This document shows positions 8,892 through 17,047 of a DNA stretch of 64,000 nucleotides, piece by piece. Below the pieces are notes generated by a model. That model had not been told where the DNA came from, searched no databases, and saw only the letters and a list, made by a program, of their open reading frames with translations. Each line of letters opens with the position of its first letter. Position 1 is the stretch's first letter. Origin of the DNA: Romboutsia_C sp015668195. GTDB taxonomy: Bacteria > Bacillota > Clostridia > Peptostreptococcales > Peptostreptococcaceae. Location: NCBI RefSeq assembly GCF_015668195.1, contig NZ_JADPFC010000002.1, positions 248,001 through 312,000 on the forward strand, in the 5' to 3' direction. The position numbers were made by a program, and so were the translations under genes.

Positions 8892-9119
8892 ATGGAAATT
8901 ACAAAGAAATTATTAATGAGCTTTATGACAACATCAGGAAAAAAAGTTTCTATATCAGTAGATGACCCTAGAGAAAATTTAACTGAATCAGAGATAAAAA
9001 CAGCTATGACTACTATACTTTCTAAAAATATATTTAAACCAGGTGGAGAAAACTTTGCATCTTTAGTAGAAGCTAAGGTTATTGAGACTAATACGACTGA
9101 GTACGACTTGGTTTTATAG
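8892..9119 (+). CDS. DUF2922 family small protein
   Basis: 75 residues, starting 26 bp after the DUF1659 gene with a ribosome site (GGAGGTG) upstream. The pattern LLMSFMTTSGKKVSISVDDP followed by TESEIKTAM matches DUF2922, the usual partner of DUF1659. The function is unknown. A decayed copy of its 3' end lies at 12276-12329. A terminator follows directly at 9129. Confidence 0.85.
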   Translation: MEITKKLLMSFMTTSGKKVSISVDDPRENLTESEIKTAMTTILSKNIFKPGGENFASLVEAKVIETNTTEYDLVL

Positions 9120-9128
9120 TTAATAAGG

Positions 9129-9154
9129 CTATGCTATTTTTAGCATAGCTTTTA
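9129..9154 (+). terminator. intra-cassette terminator or attenuator
   Basis: An 8-bp stem (GCTATGCT with AGCATAGC) and T-rich tail between the DUF2922 and YvrJ genes. Confidence 0.75.
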
Positions 9155-9177
9155 ATTTATTGAAAGGATGTGTTTTT

Positions 9178-9324
9178 ATGAATTCTGAATTACAAAATCT
9201 TATAGCTTCTGTTGGCTTTCCTATAGCCCTTAGTATGTATTTGCTTGTAAGGATTGAAGGAAAGCTTCAGGTTCTATCTGATAGTATTAATGAATTATCT
9301 AAAAATATAATAGGAATGAAATAA
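9178..9324 (+). CDS. YvrJ family small membrane protein
   Basis: 48 residues, preceded by a ribosome site (GAAAGGATG). It has one membrane helix, VGFPIALSMYLLVRIEGKL, and a short helical tail SDSINELSKNI, the standard YvrJ pattern. It is the third member of the DUF1659-DUF2922-YvrJ cassette. The helix-plus-amphipathic-tail shape resembles holin-like or BhlA-like peptides, but no function is established. Confidence 0.85.
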   Translation: MNSELQNLIASVGFPIALSMYLLVRIEGKLQVLSDSINELSKNIIGMK

Positions 9325-9352
9325 ATGAGCTGTAAAATACAGCTCATTTGTT
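9323..9352 (+). terminator. terminator of the DUF1659/DUF2922/YvrJ cassette
   Basis: An 11-bp perfect stem (AAATGAGCTGT with ACAGCTCATTT) and 5-nt loop; the stem begins at the YvrJ stop codon. Confidence 0.85.
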
Positions 9353-9397
9353 GTTTATATTAAGTTATCATAAAATCAACTTCTATTTACTCATAGC

Positions 9398-10513
9398 CTA
9401 CTTTAAACACTTATCTACTATGTTTTCTACTATAATCATATACTTTTCAATTGACTCTATAAACTCTTTAATTGTAATATTTTCATCTATTGGTATATTA
9501 ATAGATGCTATCGTGTTAGACCCATTGTAAGGTTTTATATTACTATCTCCAAGATCATGAATTTCATTATGTACTAAACCTTTTACACAATCTCTTTTAG
9601 TTATATATTTTTGATAATCATCTTCATTTGTTTTTTCTATTAATCTTTTTCTAGGTATATATGGTCTAGGTTCATAATGTAGAGGTAATGTCATCTTTTT
9701 ATTAAAAATATCAAAGGATGCTTCTAGATGTATATCATAACAATCTTTTGTTATTTTATAAGTGTCATCTATAAATCGTGCTTTTTCATTTCCTATCCAA
9801 CTATCTTTAGATATTTTTGCATAATAATTTAATCTTCCATTTCCACCTGCTTTTCCAATTTCTCTAACACTTAGTCCACTTTTGCCTTTTATGTTTTTTA
9901 CTATATTTTTAAACTTTATAAATGCCCTAGTTTTATCTTCTTCATTAAAACAACTATCTATAAGCTTTTCATCTTCATTAATATCTAGATCTTTATAGAA
10001 ATCTTTTAGTATTGATACAAAATCAAAATATATTCTTTTTAATACATCATCTTCAATATCTACGTCTACATTTTCAATTAAATCTTTATATGTTATGTTT
10101 TTAAATTTATCCCCAGTAGGTATTTGCTCAGGAATTAAAGTTAAAAATATAAACTCTGTTGTTATATCTTTATTTTTTAATTCCAATAACTTATTATCTA
10201 CTAAATCTTTTATACATTTTTCATCTGAATACCTTAAAGTTTGATTAAACCCTTCATCTGCCTTTAACTTGTTTTCTATTATTAATAATCTTGAATCTTT
10301 TTCATTTTCTAATGTTACAATTATATCTGGAATACCAGCTGATGTTGCTATTCTTGTATAAGCCTTAACGTTAAAATCTGATGGATTTTCTATATTTAAA
10401 ATATTTTTAATAAATGAGTTTCTAAATACTTTAGATTCATTTATTAATCCAACTATTAAGTTGCTTATTATATCTTCTTTGTACGTTATTCCTAATAAGT
10501 TTACTATATTCAT
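9398..10513 (-). CDS. PD-(D/E)XK nuclease family protein
   Basis: 371 residues from the ATG at 10511-10513, preferred over 10525 because GGGGGAT then sits at normal spacing. The N-terminal half carries the nuclease signature: Asp in GIPDIIVTLE near residue 75, then LLIIENKLKA (ExK) near 92, then FNQTLRY (Q-x3-Y). This is typical of a group of PD-(D/E)XK superfamily proteins with a variable C-terminal part, often found in accessory regions. The biological role is not known; anti-phage or mobile-element nuclease is a guess from the context. Confidence 0.8.
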   Translation of the reverse strand: MNIVNLLGITYKEDIISNLIVGLINESKVFRNSFIKNILNIENPSDFNVKAYTRIATSAGIPDIIVTLENEKDSRLLIIENKLKADEGFNQTLRYSDEKCIKDLVDNKLLELKNKDITTEFIFLTLIPEQIPTGDKFKNITYKDLIENVDVDIEDDVLKRIYFDFVSILKDFYKDLDINEDEKLIDSCFNEEDKTRAFIKFKNIVKNIKGKSGLSVREIGKAGGNGRLNYYAKISKDSWIGNEKARFIDDTYKITKDCYDIHLEASFDIFNKKMTLPLHYEPRPYIPRKRLIEKTNEDDYQKYITKRDCVKGLVHNEIHDLGDSNIKPYNGSNTIASINIPIDENITIKEFIESIEKYMIIVENIVDKCLK

Positions 10514-10528
10514 TTTATCCCCCATGTT

Positions 10529-10717
10529 TTATAGTTTATTTACATCAAAATTTAATATAGTTTTAATCACCCACATATTTAAAAATATTAATTTTATTTT
10601 TTTACCTTTTTCTTTAAGCTTTATTAAAAAAGCAAGTCTATTAGCAACCTGATAATATTCATTATGCCAAATATCAGATTTAATATTTTCCCAATCATCT
10701 TTACTTACTATAAACTC
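10529..10717 (-). pseudogene. C-terminal stub of a lost gene
   Basis: An open frame of 62 codons with no start codon, entered directly after an in-frame TAA. The translation (including FIVSKDDWENIKSDIWHNEY and VANRLAFLIKLKEKGKK) looks like genuine protein and resembles the C-terminal segment of a family of long hypothetical proteins often seen in accessory DNA. It ends 3 bp before the PD-(D/E)XK start region. I read it as the remains of a gene cut off at its 5' side. Confidence 0.6.
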
Positions 10718-10995
10718 TTATTTTATAATTTATAAAAAATATTTATATTTAACTGTAATATTATACCATATTTTATATTTACCTGAATCGCAAATGAAAA
10801 CATTTACTACTGTTATAAGATATATCCATACTTTTTATGATTCATAATCAAGTCTAAATCACTTAATATATTTTTTTAATTATTTATTTACGATTTTTTG
10901 TATATTAATTCCATTTTAGGACATACTTTAAATATCCTACTAAAATTAATCCATTATTATTCTTTTTATACTTAATATAATTTACCAACTAAAGA
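10718..10995. other. intergenic stretch
   Basis: AT-rich, short stops in all frames. A weak minus-strand TATAAT lies near 10753. I see no gene here. Confidence 0.5.
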
Positions 10996-11024
10996 AGACA
11001 GGTAACGGAAACCTGTCTTTTTTA
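10996..11024. terminator. terminator after the HExxH lipoprotein gene
   Basis: A GC-rich 8-bp stem (AGACAGGT with ACCTGTCT) and 7-nt loop, with a T6 tail on the plus strand and a weaker TCTTCTTT tail on the minus strand. It lies 25 bp past the minus-strand gene. Confidence 0.7.
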
Positions 11025-11048
11025 ATACCTAAATATACTCTAAAATAT

Positions 11049-12107
11049 TTATAATTTACCATCTAATACTTTTTCATAAAACTCCATACTTATCTCTTCT
11101 AAACTTTTATTATCTTGATTAAAATTATTTTCTATTAAGTAATTACAAAATTTTAAATCATAGGCATAAAGTGATTTTTCACTTTTATTATTATAGTACT
11201 TATATTCTAAATACTTTGCAAAACCTTCAACTAAATTTTCATCACACCATCCTACCCAATCATAAGCATCTTTACCTATATTTTCATAAGTATCATATAA
11301 GTCTTTATCTTTTATTAATTTATTTGCCATTTTTTTAAAATCAATTCCCTTTGTAAAGCTTTTAAATAATTCATGTGAATACTCATGAAATGGTGTACTT
11401 AACAGATCTTTTTTAGTTGTATTTGGTAGAATAGTTGATATTTTTAAATTACCTTCCTCAAATCCCATAGCTCCAATTGGTGGTAAATCATAATAAAATA
11501 CAGCCTTATAATCTTTTTTAAATTTTATTCCACTACTTTCTTCCATAAATTTAAAAATATCTATATTTTTATTTTCTAAAAATGAATTTACCTCTTTAGT
11601 ATTTTTTTCAATCATATAATTGTTTTCTTTTATTAGTTCCTTTAGGTGTTCTTTATAAAAATATTTAAAAAATATATCTATATTATCTTTTTGCATTTCA
11701 CTTAGTTCAAGATTAGATTGACTATTAAGTCTTTCTACTATTTCTTCAACACTAGCATTGTCATCTAGTGAAATAGTCTCTGAAACATATGACCAATTGC
11801 CATGATTTTTAAATATATTTATAAGTTTTCTTTTCATACTAGAGTCCATACTTGAGTAAGTATCTTTCAACCACTTATAATACTCTAATCCATAATTACC
11901 TGTACTACTATAAAATTCTTTGTTAAATGTAGTAGAGTTTCCAATGTTAGTTCTGTATACATCATATGCAACTGTAATTAAAGAAATCTTTAAAGTTAAC
12001 CCCTTAACTTCAATATTATTGTCACTAATATTTATCTCACTATTACTACAACCTATACATATTAATAGTGATAGTGATAAAAACAATACTATTAATTTCT
12101 TTTTCAT
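11049..12107 (-). CDS. lipoprotein with an HExxH metallopeptidase-like motif
   Basis: 352 residues. The N-terminus is a lipoprotein signal peptide with the lipobox CIGC, the Cys near residue 20. The motif HEYSHE near residue 242 gives the HExxH zinc site, and ENLVEGFAKYLEY about 50 residues later supplies a plausible third Glu ligand, as in gluzincin-type metalloproteases. The protein is therefore probably a surface-anchored zinc peptidase. I do not recognise the family. It is a single gene between two terminators in the accessory region. Confidence 0.7.
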   Translation of the reverse strand: MKKKLIVLFLSLSLLICIGCSNSEINISDNNIEVKGLTLKISLITVAYDVYRTNIGNSTTFNKEFYSSTGNYGLEYYKWLKDTYSSMDSSMKRKLINIFKNHGNWSYVSETISLDDNASVEEIVERLNSQSNLELSEMQKDNIDIFFKYFYKEHLKELIKENNYMIEKNTKEVNSFLENKNIDIFKFMEESSGIKFKKDYKAVFYYDLPPIGAMGFEEGNLKISTILPNTTKKDLLSTPFHEYSHELFKSFTKGIDFKKMANKLIKDKDLYDTYENIGKDAYDWVGWCDENLVEGFAKYLEYKYYNNKSEKSLYAYDLKFCNYLIENNFNQDNKSLEEISMEFYEKVLDGKL

Positions 12108-12275
12108 TTAATCCCCCTTAAATATATTTATAATTTAATAATTTTAATATAAATATATTTAAAGTATAGTCTTACAAATAGCTAAAAGTAAATTTAAAAT
12201 TTTTAAAGTTTTAGTACTATCATAGTAAAAACTATATCTAATTAAAATCTAAAATATATAAATGTGTACTATGTA

Positions 12276-12329
12276 GATTTCAAAGAAATTGTTGAAACTA
12301 TAACTAATAAGTACAACTTGGCTTTATAA
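12276..12329 (+). pseudogene. decayed 3' end of a DUF2922 gene
   Basis: The last 18 codons (ending EIVETITNKYNLAL then TAA) align with the end of the intact DUF2922 gene at 9062-9119 (KVIETNTTEYDLVL then TAG), also at the nucleotide level. No upstream part of the gene remains. It marks a lost second copy of the cassette. Confidence 0.6.
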
Positions 12330-12391
12330 AATTTATTTTACTCATTTTTATTGTTTGCTCTATAAGATTAAATGGTTGATTTTTTTCACAA

Positions 12392-12421
12392 AATAAGGTT
12401 GTCCAACAAGACAACCTTATT
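12392..12421. terminator. terminator of the DUF4829-like lipoprotein gene
   Basis: A 12-bp perfect stem (12392-12403 with 12410-12421) and 6-nt loop, with T-rich sequence on both sides. Confidence 0.85.
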
Positions 12422-12447
12422 TTTACTATTTATAAAAAATTCAATTT

Positions 12448-12876
12448 CTAATAACCCGCATCATCAATTTTCCAATTGCTTGTTTCATTATCCCTTATCA
12501 ATACCCATTGATAGTCTGTATATGTTGTATTTGGTTCTAAAACAGGATTATTACTAAATCTATCAACATCAAAATTTGATAGTAAAACAATAACATTTTC
12601 TGCCTTAGCTCCATTTTCCAAACCACGTCCATATTCTAAATAAGCATCAACTAAGTGATTAGATTTCTCTTCATCATACCATATCTTTGTTAAAGTACAT
12701 CCTTCAAAACCAAAATTATCTTTAACACATTTAATTGCATTATCTATTTCCTCTTTAGAAAATTTAGTAGATTCACTAACTTCAATTTTAATATCATTAG
12801 ATACTTTTCCTTTATTACATCCAACTAATGAAAATATTGATAATATACAACAAAAACATATAATAAGTTTTTTCAT
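12448..12876 (-). CDS. small lipoprotein, DUF4829-like
   Basis: 142 residues with a lipoprotein signal peptide and lipobox LVGC (Cys near residue 20). The body has the pattern FSKEEIDNAIKCVKDNFGFE, then LTKIWYDEE, and closes with YQWVLIRDNETSNWKIDDAG. This matches DUF4829-like lipoproteins of clostridia, predicted to fold as a small alpha+beta domain outside the membrane. The function is unknown. It is a single gene with its own ribosome site (AAGGGGAG) and terminator. Confidence 0.75.
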   Translation of the reverse strand: MKKLIICFCCILSIFSLVGCNKGKVSNDIKIEVSESTKFSKEEIDNAIKCVKDNFGFEGCTLTKIWYDEEKSNHLVDAYLEYGRGLENGAKAENVIVLLSNFDVDRFSNNPVLEPNTTYTDYQWVLIRDNETSNWKIDDAGY

Positions 12877-13071
12877 ATAACTCCCCTTTATTTTATAATT
12901 TGGTAATAATAAATATTACAATAATTTATTATTACTATTATTTTACATAATATGGTAATATATCTCAATTTTTATATTATATAAACTTAATTTCTCTATT
13001 TTACATCCTTAAATTTTTGTATAAAAAATAAATTTTACTATGAATAAGTATATTTTTAATTTTTATAATAT

Positions 13072-13866
13072 CTATCCCCTCATCCTATAATTAAGCTTCT
13101 TTCCTCTAATCTCACAAATATAATCACCACACATCTCAATAAGCCTACTACAAATAGCCTCATCAATGTCCATAAGCTCACTAACTCTCTTTTCACAGCT
13201 TACAATAACAGGCAAATTATTAAAATATCTATGATTTACAATCTCAAAAATAATATTAACATCACTATCACTTATCCTACCCTTAAACAAATCATCAATT
13301 AAAAGCACTCTAGCATTTTTATACCTATTCATAACCCTATTATAATAAACCTCATCCATAATATTTTGCTTAAGTTTCGTTATAACATCCCTATAACCCA
13401 TATACACTACACCTACACCACTATCCATAAAATAATTAGCAATAGCAAGACTTAGGTGGGTCTTGCCAGAGCCCACCTGTCCTAAAAACATAATAGAGTT
13501 TCCCCTACCTTCTTCAATTTCATCAAAAAACTTAACATAGTCATTAGCCTTTTTATAAGTATCCATTAGCATAATATCTACTGAGTAGTCAAAGTTATCA
13601 AATCTCTTATTTCTAAACTCTTTACTAATTCCACTCTTTTTTAAAATATCTTCAGCTTCTCTAACCTTTTTACAACTACAAGGAACTGCTATATCATCAT
13701 CTATAATAAAAGTCATATCTCTACACTTATAACATCTATATTCTTTTGAGTTCTTCTCTAAACTTTCTAAGTTGTTCTTCACTTGGCTTTTGATAAAGTA
13801 CTCCATCCTCTTTTTCATGTTCTGTGGCATATTTAAATTTTCTAGACTCATTTTTATACTTTCCAT
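13072..13866 (-). CDS. DnaC/IstB-like helicase loader ATPase of a prophage remnant
   Basis: About 264 residues from the ATG at 13864-13866; the frame extends further upstream through a Lys-rich stretch, but that is the shadow of the overlapping gene. A Cys cluster CYKCRD...PCSCK (C-x2-C, C-x-C) is followed by Walker A LGQVGSGKTHLS and Walker B VLLIDDLFKG, typical of phage DnaC-type loaders that place the replicative helicase on DNA. It overlaps the replisome-organizer gene by about 130 nt, which is unusually long. A ribosome site-like GGGGTGGT precedes the chosen ATG; a later Met (13830 or 13851) is also possible. Confidence 0.85.
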   Translation of the reverse strand: MESIKMSLENLNMPQNMKKRMEYFIKSQVKNNLESLEKNSKEYRCYKCRDMTFIIDDDIAVPCSCKKVREAEDILKKSGISKEFRNKRFDNFDYSVDIMLMDTYKKANDYVKFFDEIEEGRGNSIMFLGQVGSGKTHLSLAIANYFMDSGVGVVYMGYRDVITKLKQNIMDEVYYNRVMNRYKNARVLLIDDLFKGRISDSDVNIIFEIVNHRYFNNLPVIVSCEKRVSELMDIDEAICSRLIEMCGDYICEIRGKKLNYRMRG

Positions 13867-14422
13867 AACTACCACCCCTATTTTTCTCACCAGCTTCGTA
13901 TTTTTCTTTTTCTTTTTCTTTTTGTTTTTCTTTTTGTTTTTCTTTTTCCCCATACCCATACTCAAAGTTGTTTTCTACTTTAGCTATGGGTATAGATACA
14001 CTATCCATAGTGGTATTTATATTTCCCCTGTCTATAGAATATCCATACCTATCACATTCTTTTAAAAATAAATTTATAAGGTCAATGTTTTTAATATCTA
14101 AAAGTTCCTTTTCAACACATTTTTTAACCTTTGGACTTACCACCTTATTGTGCTTAAGCCAATTTTTAATAAAAATTTCTTTACTTTCCTCACTATAAAT
14201 AATTTTTCCATATTCCTCAAATCTTTTAAGAAGCTTTTCTACTGTTTCTCTATTGTATCCTGTTTCTGTTTCTATAATCCTTTTAGGTAATTCATATATT
14301 CCACATTGACTAGTCTTGCTATTTGTCATAAGGTAAATATAAAAATATTTCTCTTCTGGTGTTAAATCAAGTACAAAACCATCTTGCCAATAATCTATGT
14401 GTATATGCCTATAAACTGCCAT
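13736..14422 (-). CDS. phage replisome organizer (DnaD-like N-terminal domain)
   Basis: 228 residues. The N-terminus, HIHIDYWQDGFVLDLTPEEK, followed by LPKRIIETETGY and FIKNWLKHN, is the winged-helix domain found in phage replisome organizers that bind the origin. The linker contains a lysine-glutamate-glutamine low-complexity run (EKQKEKQKEKEKEKYE) encoded by short AAAGAA/AAACAA repeats at about 13899-13945. The C-terminus runs into the helicase loader gene in another frame. Together the two genes form a phage replication module. Confidence 0.85.
   Translation of the reverse strand: MAVYRHIHIDYWQDGFVLDLTPEEKYFYIYLMTNSKTSQCGIYELPKRIIETETGYNRETVEKLLKRFEEYGKIIYSEESKEIFIKNWLKHNKVVSPKVKKCVEKELLDIKNIDLINLFLKECDRYGYSIDRGNINTTMDSVSIPIAKVENNFEYGYGEKEKQKEKQKEKEKEKYEAGEKNRGGSYGKYKNESRKFKYATEHEKEDGVLYQKPSEEQLRKFREELKRI
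13899..13945. repeat. hexanucleotide-like low-complexity repeat inside the replisome organizer gene
   Basis: Alternating GAAAAA and CAAAAA units (minus strand) encode Lys-Glu and Lys-Gln pairs. Changes in copy number by whole units would keep the frame. Confidence 0.7.
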
Positions 14423-14529
14423 ATCTATCCCCCTATTTAAATTTACTATTTTATAAAATCATTATTTCTACTATAAAAACTTAGTTAACTAATTCCATAC
14501 TTTCATTAATATCACTCTCAATGCTTTTC

Positions 14530-15534
14530 TTAAATTCTAAACACCCTTGATGTAGTAGTTTTCATGTATTTTTCTGCTAGTTCTGGGTGTTCTTTTTTTA
14601 ATCTTTTAGAATCTAATATATTTTTACTTTGACTTTTCCAACTAATCTTTCTATCTCCAATATAAGCTATTTCATATTCCTTCATTTGACTTTGTATATA
14701 TTGTTCTATAGCCTTTTTCTCAGTATCAAGCTCCTTTATTAGCCCTACTACATCATCATATCTATTTAGGTAGTTTTCCTTTTCAAATAGTATTATCTCT
14801 TCTTCCTTACTTTCTTTATAAATATTTTTAAGTATTTTTGAATAATCATCACTTCCATCTGGTACAGGAATATTTTCTCCTAGTACACACTTTTCCCAAA
14901 ACATTTTCTCTAACTTCATAATTTCTTCTATAATTTCTTCATCTCTATCTATTTTATGAATAACTAAATCCTCATTACCTATAAGTGCTGCTACATAACA
15001 ATGAGTAGCTCCACTTACTGCCATATAATGATGGCATTGAACTTTAATATATATTGGCACTCCTTCTTTCCACTCTCTTTTTAAGTAGCTTCCACTTACC
15101 TTACACTCTAAAAATGCTTTTTCTCCAACAATAGCTCTATCAATATTTGCTAATGCAAATGGATATTTATCATTTTTAAGTATCCCATTTATATTTCTAA
15201 CTTTTTTATTAGTTTTTAGGGCAAATTCTCTAGCAACAAAATCTTTTAACTTATTACCTAGTTCCATTTTATAATTTGTATAAATAGTATCTTCAATATG
15301 TTGTGTATTTTTATTTAATATACTATTTATAGTTTTATCATCTATATTATTTACATTATTTTTCATATATCTAAGCTTTTCTAAATAAACACTTACAGAA
15401 CTTTTATAAGGATTAAGCCCCACTACACTAGCTGCATCACTTCCCCCAATGCCTTTTCCCCTTTCTTTTAGCCATTCATATTTACTCATTTTTTTAGTAT
15501 CATAAATTACATTAGCCTCTAAAAATTTTCTCAT
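14530..15534 (-). CDS. YqaJ-type phage exonuclease (lambda exonuclease fold)
   Basis: 334 residues. Signature of the YqaJ viral recombinase family: GIGGSDAASVVGLNPYKS near residue 30, an Asp in YPFALANIDRAI near 145, FLECKVSG (ExK) near 158, and VQCHHYMAVSG (Gln motif). These 5'-3' exonucleases work with a RecT-type annealing protein in phage recombination. No recT is visible next to it, so the module is incomplete. Confidence 0.9.
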   Translation of the reverse strand: MRKFLEANVIYDTKKMSKYEWLKERGKGIGGSDAASVVGLNPYKSSVSVYLEKLRYMKNNVNNIDDKTINSILNKNTQHIEDTIYTNYKMELGNKLKDFVAREFALKTNKKVRNINGILKNDKYPFALANIDRAIVGEKAFLECKVSGSYLKREWKEGVPIYIKVQCHHYMAVSGATHCYVAALIGNEDLVIHKIDRDEEIIEEIMKLEKMFWEKCVLGENIPVPDGSDDYSKILKNIYKESKEEEIILFEKENYLNRYDDVVGLIKELDTEKKAIEQYIQSQMKEYEIAYIGDRKISWKSQSKNILDSKRLKKEHPELAEKYMKTTTSRVFRI

Positions 15535-15584
15535 TAGTTACTCCCCTTTATATTTATTTGTTAATTTTATTATTTTTTTATAAT

Positions 15585-16391
15585 CTATTTATCAATCATT
15601 TCTAAAAAGTATTTCTGACCTTTTCCAGTTATAAGTGTTGTTGTTGATATTATTTCACCTTCACTTGTATTTACAATACTTTCAGATACTTTAAAAAGCC
15701 CCCTTTCTATATACACTTGTTTTGGCATATTCTTTTCTTTTCCATTTTTTATAAGATATCCATTATCTCTTAACATAGTAAATAGTCTATTTCTTCCTAT
15801 TTTTATGTTATTGTTGTTTAGTATTTTAGCAAACTGTCCTATTGTTATTGCATCTTCACTTGTAGCTATAGTTTTTGCAAAATTAACAAGTGGTTTATTT
15901 AGTTCTATATTTTCTTCAAGCTTTCTAGCTTTTTTCTCTATTAACATTCTTTTATTTTTTTCTTCTTTTAATTTATTTACCATTTGTATTATAAAATCTG
16001 GATCTTCTAATGCCTTTTCTATAACATCTTCATTCATATAAGCTCCATGTTTTCTAATAGAAGGTATTACTTCTTCCATTATCCACTTTTCAAACTTTTT
16101 AGCACTAGGTAGTTTTGACCTTAAAATTAATCTATACACATTACCTTCATCTATAAATTTCTTTCTTACATATTGTATTACTTCACTACCATCATTTCTA
16201 AAACCAGTAACTACCCCCACGTCGGAAAAAATTACCCCATCTTTTTTACAATGTCTTATTATTGTATCTCTAGGATTTATATATCCTAGTATCTTAGCAA
16301 GTCCTATAGCTTCTATATATTCTTTGTTATTTACTACTATCACATTTATATCCCCAAACTCTTTATTAGAAAATACTTTTAAATCTCTCAT
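15585..16391 (-). CDS. phage antirepressor (BRO-N plus KilAC/ANT domain)
   Basis: 268 residues. The N-terminal BRO domain (about 1-115) shows AIGLAKILGYINPRDTI, SDVGVVTGF and FEKWIMEEVIPSIRKHG. A coiled segment rich in Lys and Glu follows (about 120-160), then the C-terminal antirepressor domain with TIGQFAKILN and GRNRLFTMLRDNGYLI. Such proteins counteract phage repressors to start lytic growth. It is transcribed away from the repressor, as expected for an early lytic gene. Confidence 0.9.
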   Translation of the reverse strand: MRDLKVFSNKEFGDINVIVVNNKEYIEAIGLAKILGYINPRDTIIRHCKKDGVIFSDVGVVTGFRNDGSEVIQYVRKKFIDEGNVYRLILRSKLPSAKKFEKWIMEEVIPSIRKHGAYMNEDVIEKALEDPDFIIQMVNKLKEEKNKRMLIEKKARKLEENIELNKPLVNFAKTIATSEDAITIGQFAKILNNNNIKIGRNRLFTMLRDNGYLIKNGKEKNMPKQVYIERGLFKVSESIVNTSEGEIISTTTLITGKGQKYFLEMIDK

Positions 16392-16527
16392 ACTATGCCC
16401 CCTATTATTTTTATGTATTAAATCTTCACAAACAATATAATTATTTCCCTATATAAAAGTTGTGATAATACTTAATATCATATTTTGTATATTTTTATTA
16501 TCATTTTTTAATAACTTTCCTCTATTT

Positions 16528-16543
16528 ATTACCTTTTGGTAAT
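16528..16543. promoter_or_regulatory. possible operator palindrome
   Basis: A 16-nt inverted repeat ATTACC-TTTT-GGTAAT between the Cro-like and antirepressor genes, a usual place for a phage operator. There is no second copy close by to support this. Confidence 0.3.
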
Positions 16544-16568
16544 ATAATAAGTAAAAATTTTTGTATAA

Positions 16569-16784
16569 CTAATTCTCAACATCTAAGTTTAAAAATATAT
16601 CATTTACATCTTTAATATTAAGATTTAATACCTTACTTATTTTTATTATTTCTTCTAATGAAAAATCCAATTTTCCATTTTCTTTTTGATTATAAGATTT
16701 TGCATTCATCCCCATCATATTTGCTACTTTAACTTGTGTTAATCCAAGTAATGCTCTTTTTGATTTAAGTATTCTAAGTCCCAT
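16569..16784 (-). CDS. Cro-like XRE family DNA-binding protein
   Basis: 71 residues, one helix-turn-helix domain: SKRALLGLTQVKVANMMGMN followed by YNQKENGKLDFSLEEIIKIS. Its size and its divergent placement opposite the repressor gene match a phage Cro protein. The promoter at 16850-16878 drives it. Confidence 0.85.
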   Translation of the reverse strand: MGLRILKSKRALLGLTQVKVANMMGMNAKSYNQKENGKLDFSLEEIIKISKVLNLNIKDVNDIFLNLDVEN

Positions 16785-16849
16785 TATTTTACTCCCCTAT
16801 CTCTATTTTATTTTTTATTATAAATATTTTCTTGCTCCTTTGTAACTAA

Positions 16850-16878
16850 ATAGTACATCCATATTTTGTAAGTGTCAA
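16850..16878 (-). promoter_or_regulatory. early leftward (PR-like) promoter
   Basis: On the minus strand TTGACA (16873-16878) and TACTAT (16850-16855) are 17 bp apart, a near-consensus promoter upstream of the Cro-like gene. It lies in the intergenic region shared with the repressor, so it is probably under repressor control. Confidence 0.65.
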
Positions 16879-17047
16879 TCAATTTTTGATAATTTTATTA
16901 TACAAATTATCATTTTTTTTAGTGTTTTTTAATTTTTGTATATTTTTATTACCATATGTACATTTTTATTTCCTTTTTTGTAACACTGTGATATTATTAA
17001 CTTATAGAGTAGTATTTGTTAATTTTAACCAAAGGAGAGTGAATAAT

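Larger units (their letters stand above)
12108..12447. other. intergenic stretch with a decayed DUF2922 end and a terminator
   Basis: Contains the promoter side of the HExxH lipoprotein gene, the DUF2922 remnant at 12276-12329 and the terminator at 12392-12421. Nothing else is supported. Confidence 0.6.

Noticed and set aside
12903..12933. Inverted repeat upstream of the helicase-loader end, considered as an operator
   Set aside because: It is made only of A/T triplets (ATA/TAT type) and such repeats are expected by chance in this DNA.
13772..14198. Two plus-strand hydrophobic frames opposite the replisome organizer
   Set aside because: They are antisense shadows of the Lys-rich repeat (poly-Phe translation).
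16214..16230. CCCCACGTCGG string in the antirepressor, considered as a third copy of the conserved hairpin
   Set aside because: It encodes the conserved SDVGVVTG segment of the BRO domain and lacks the T run and second arm.
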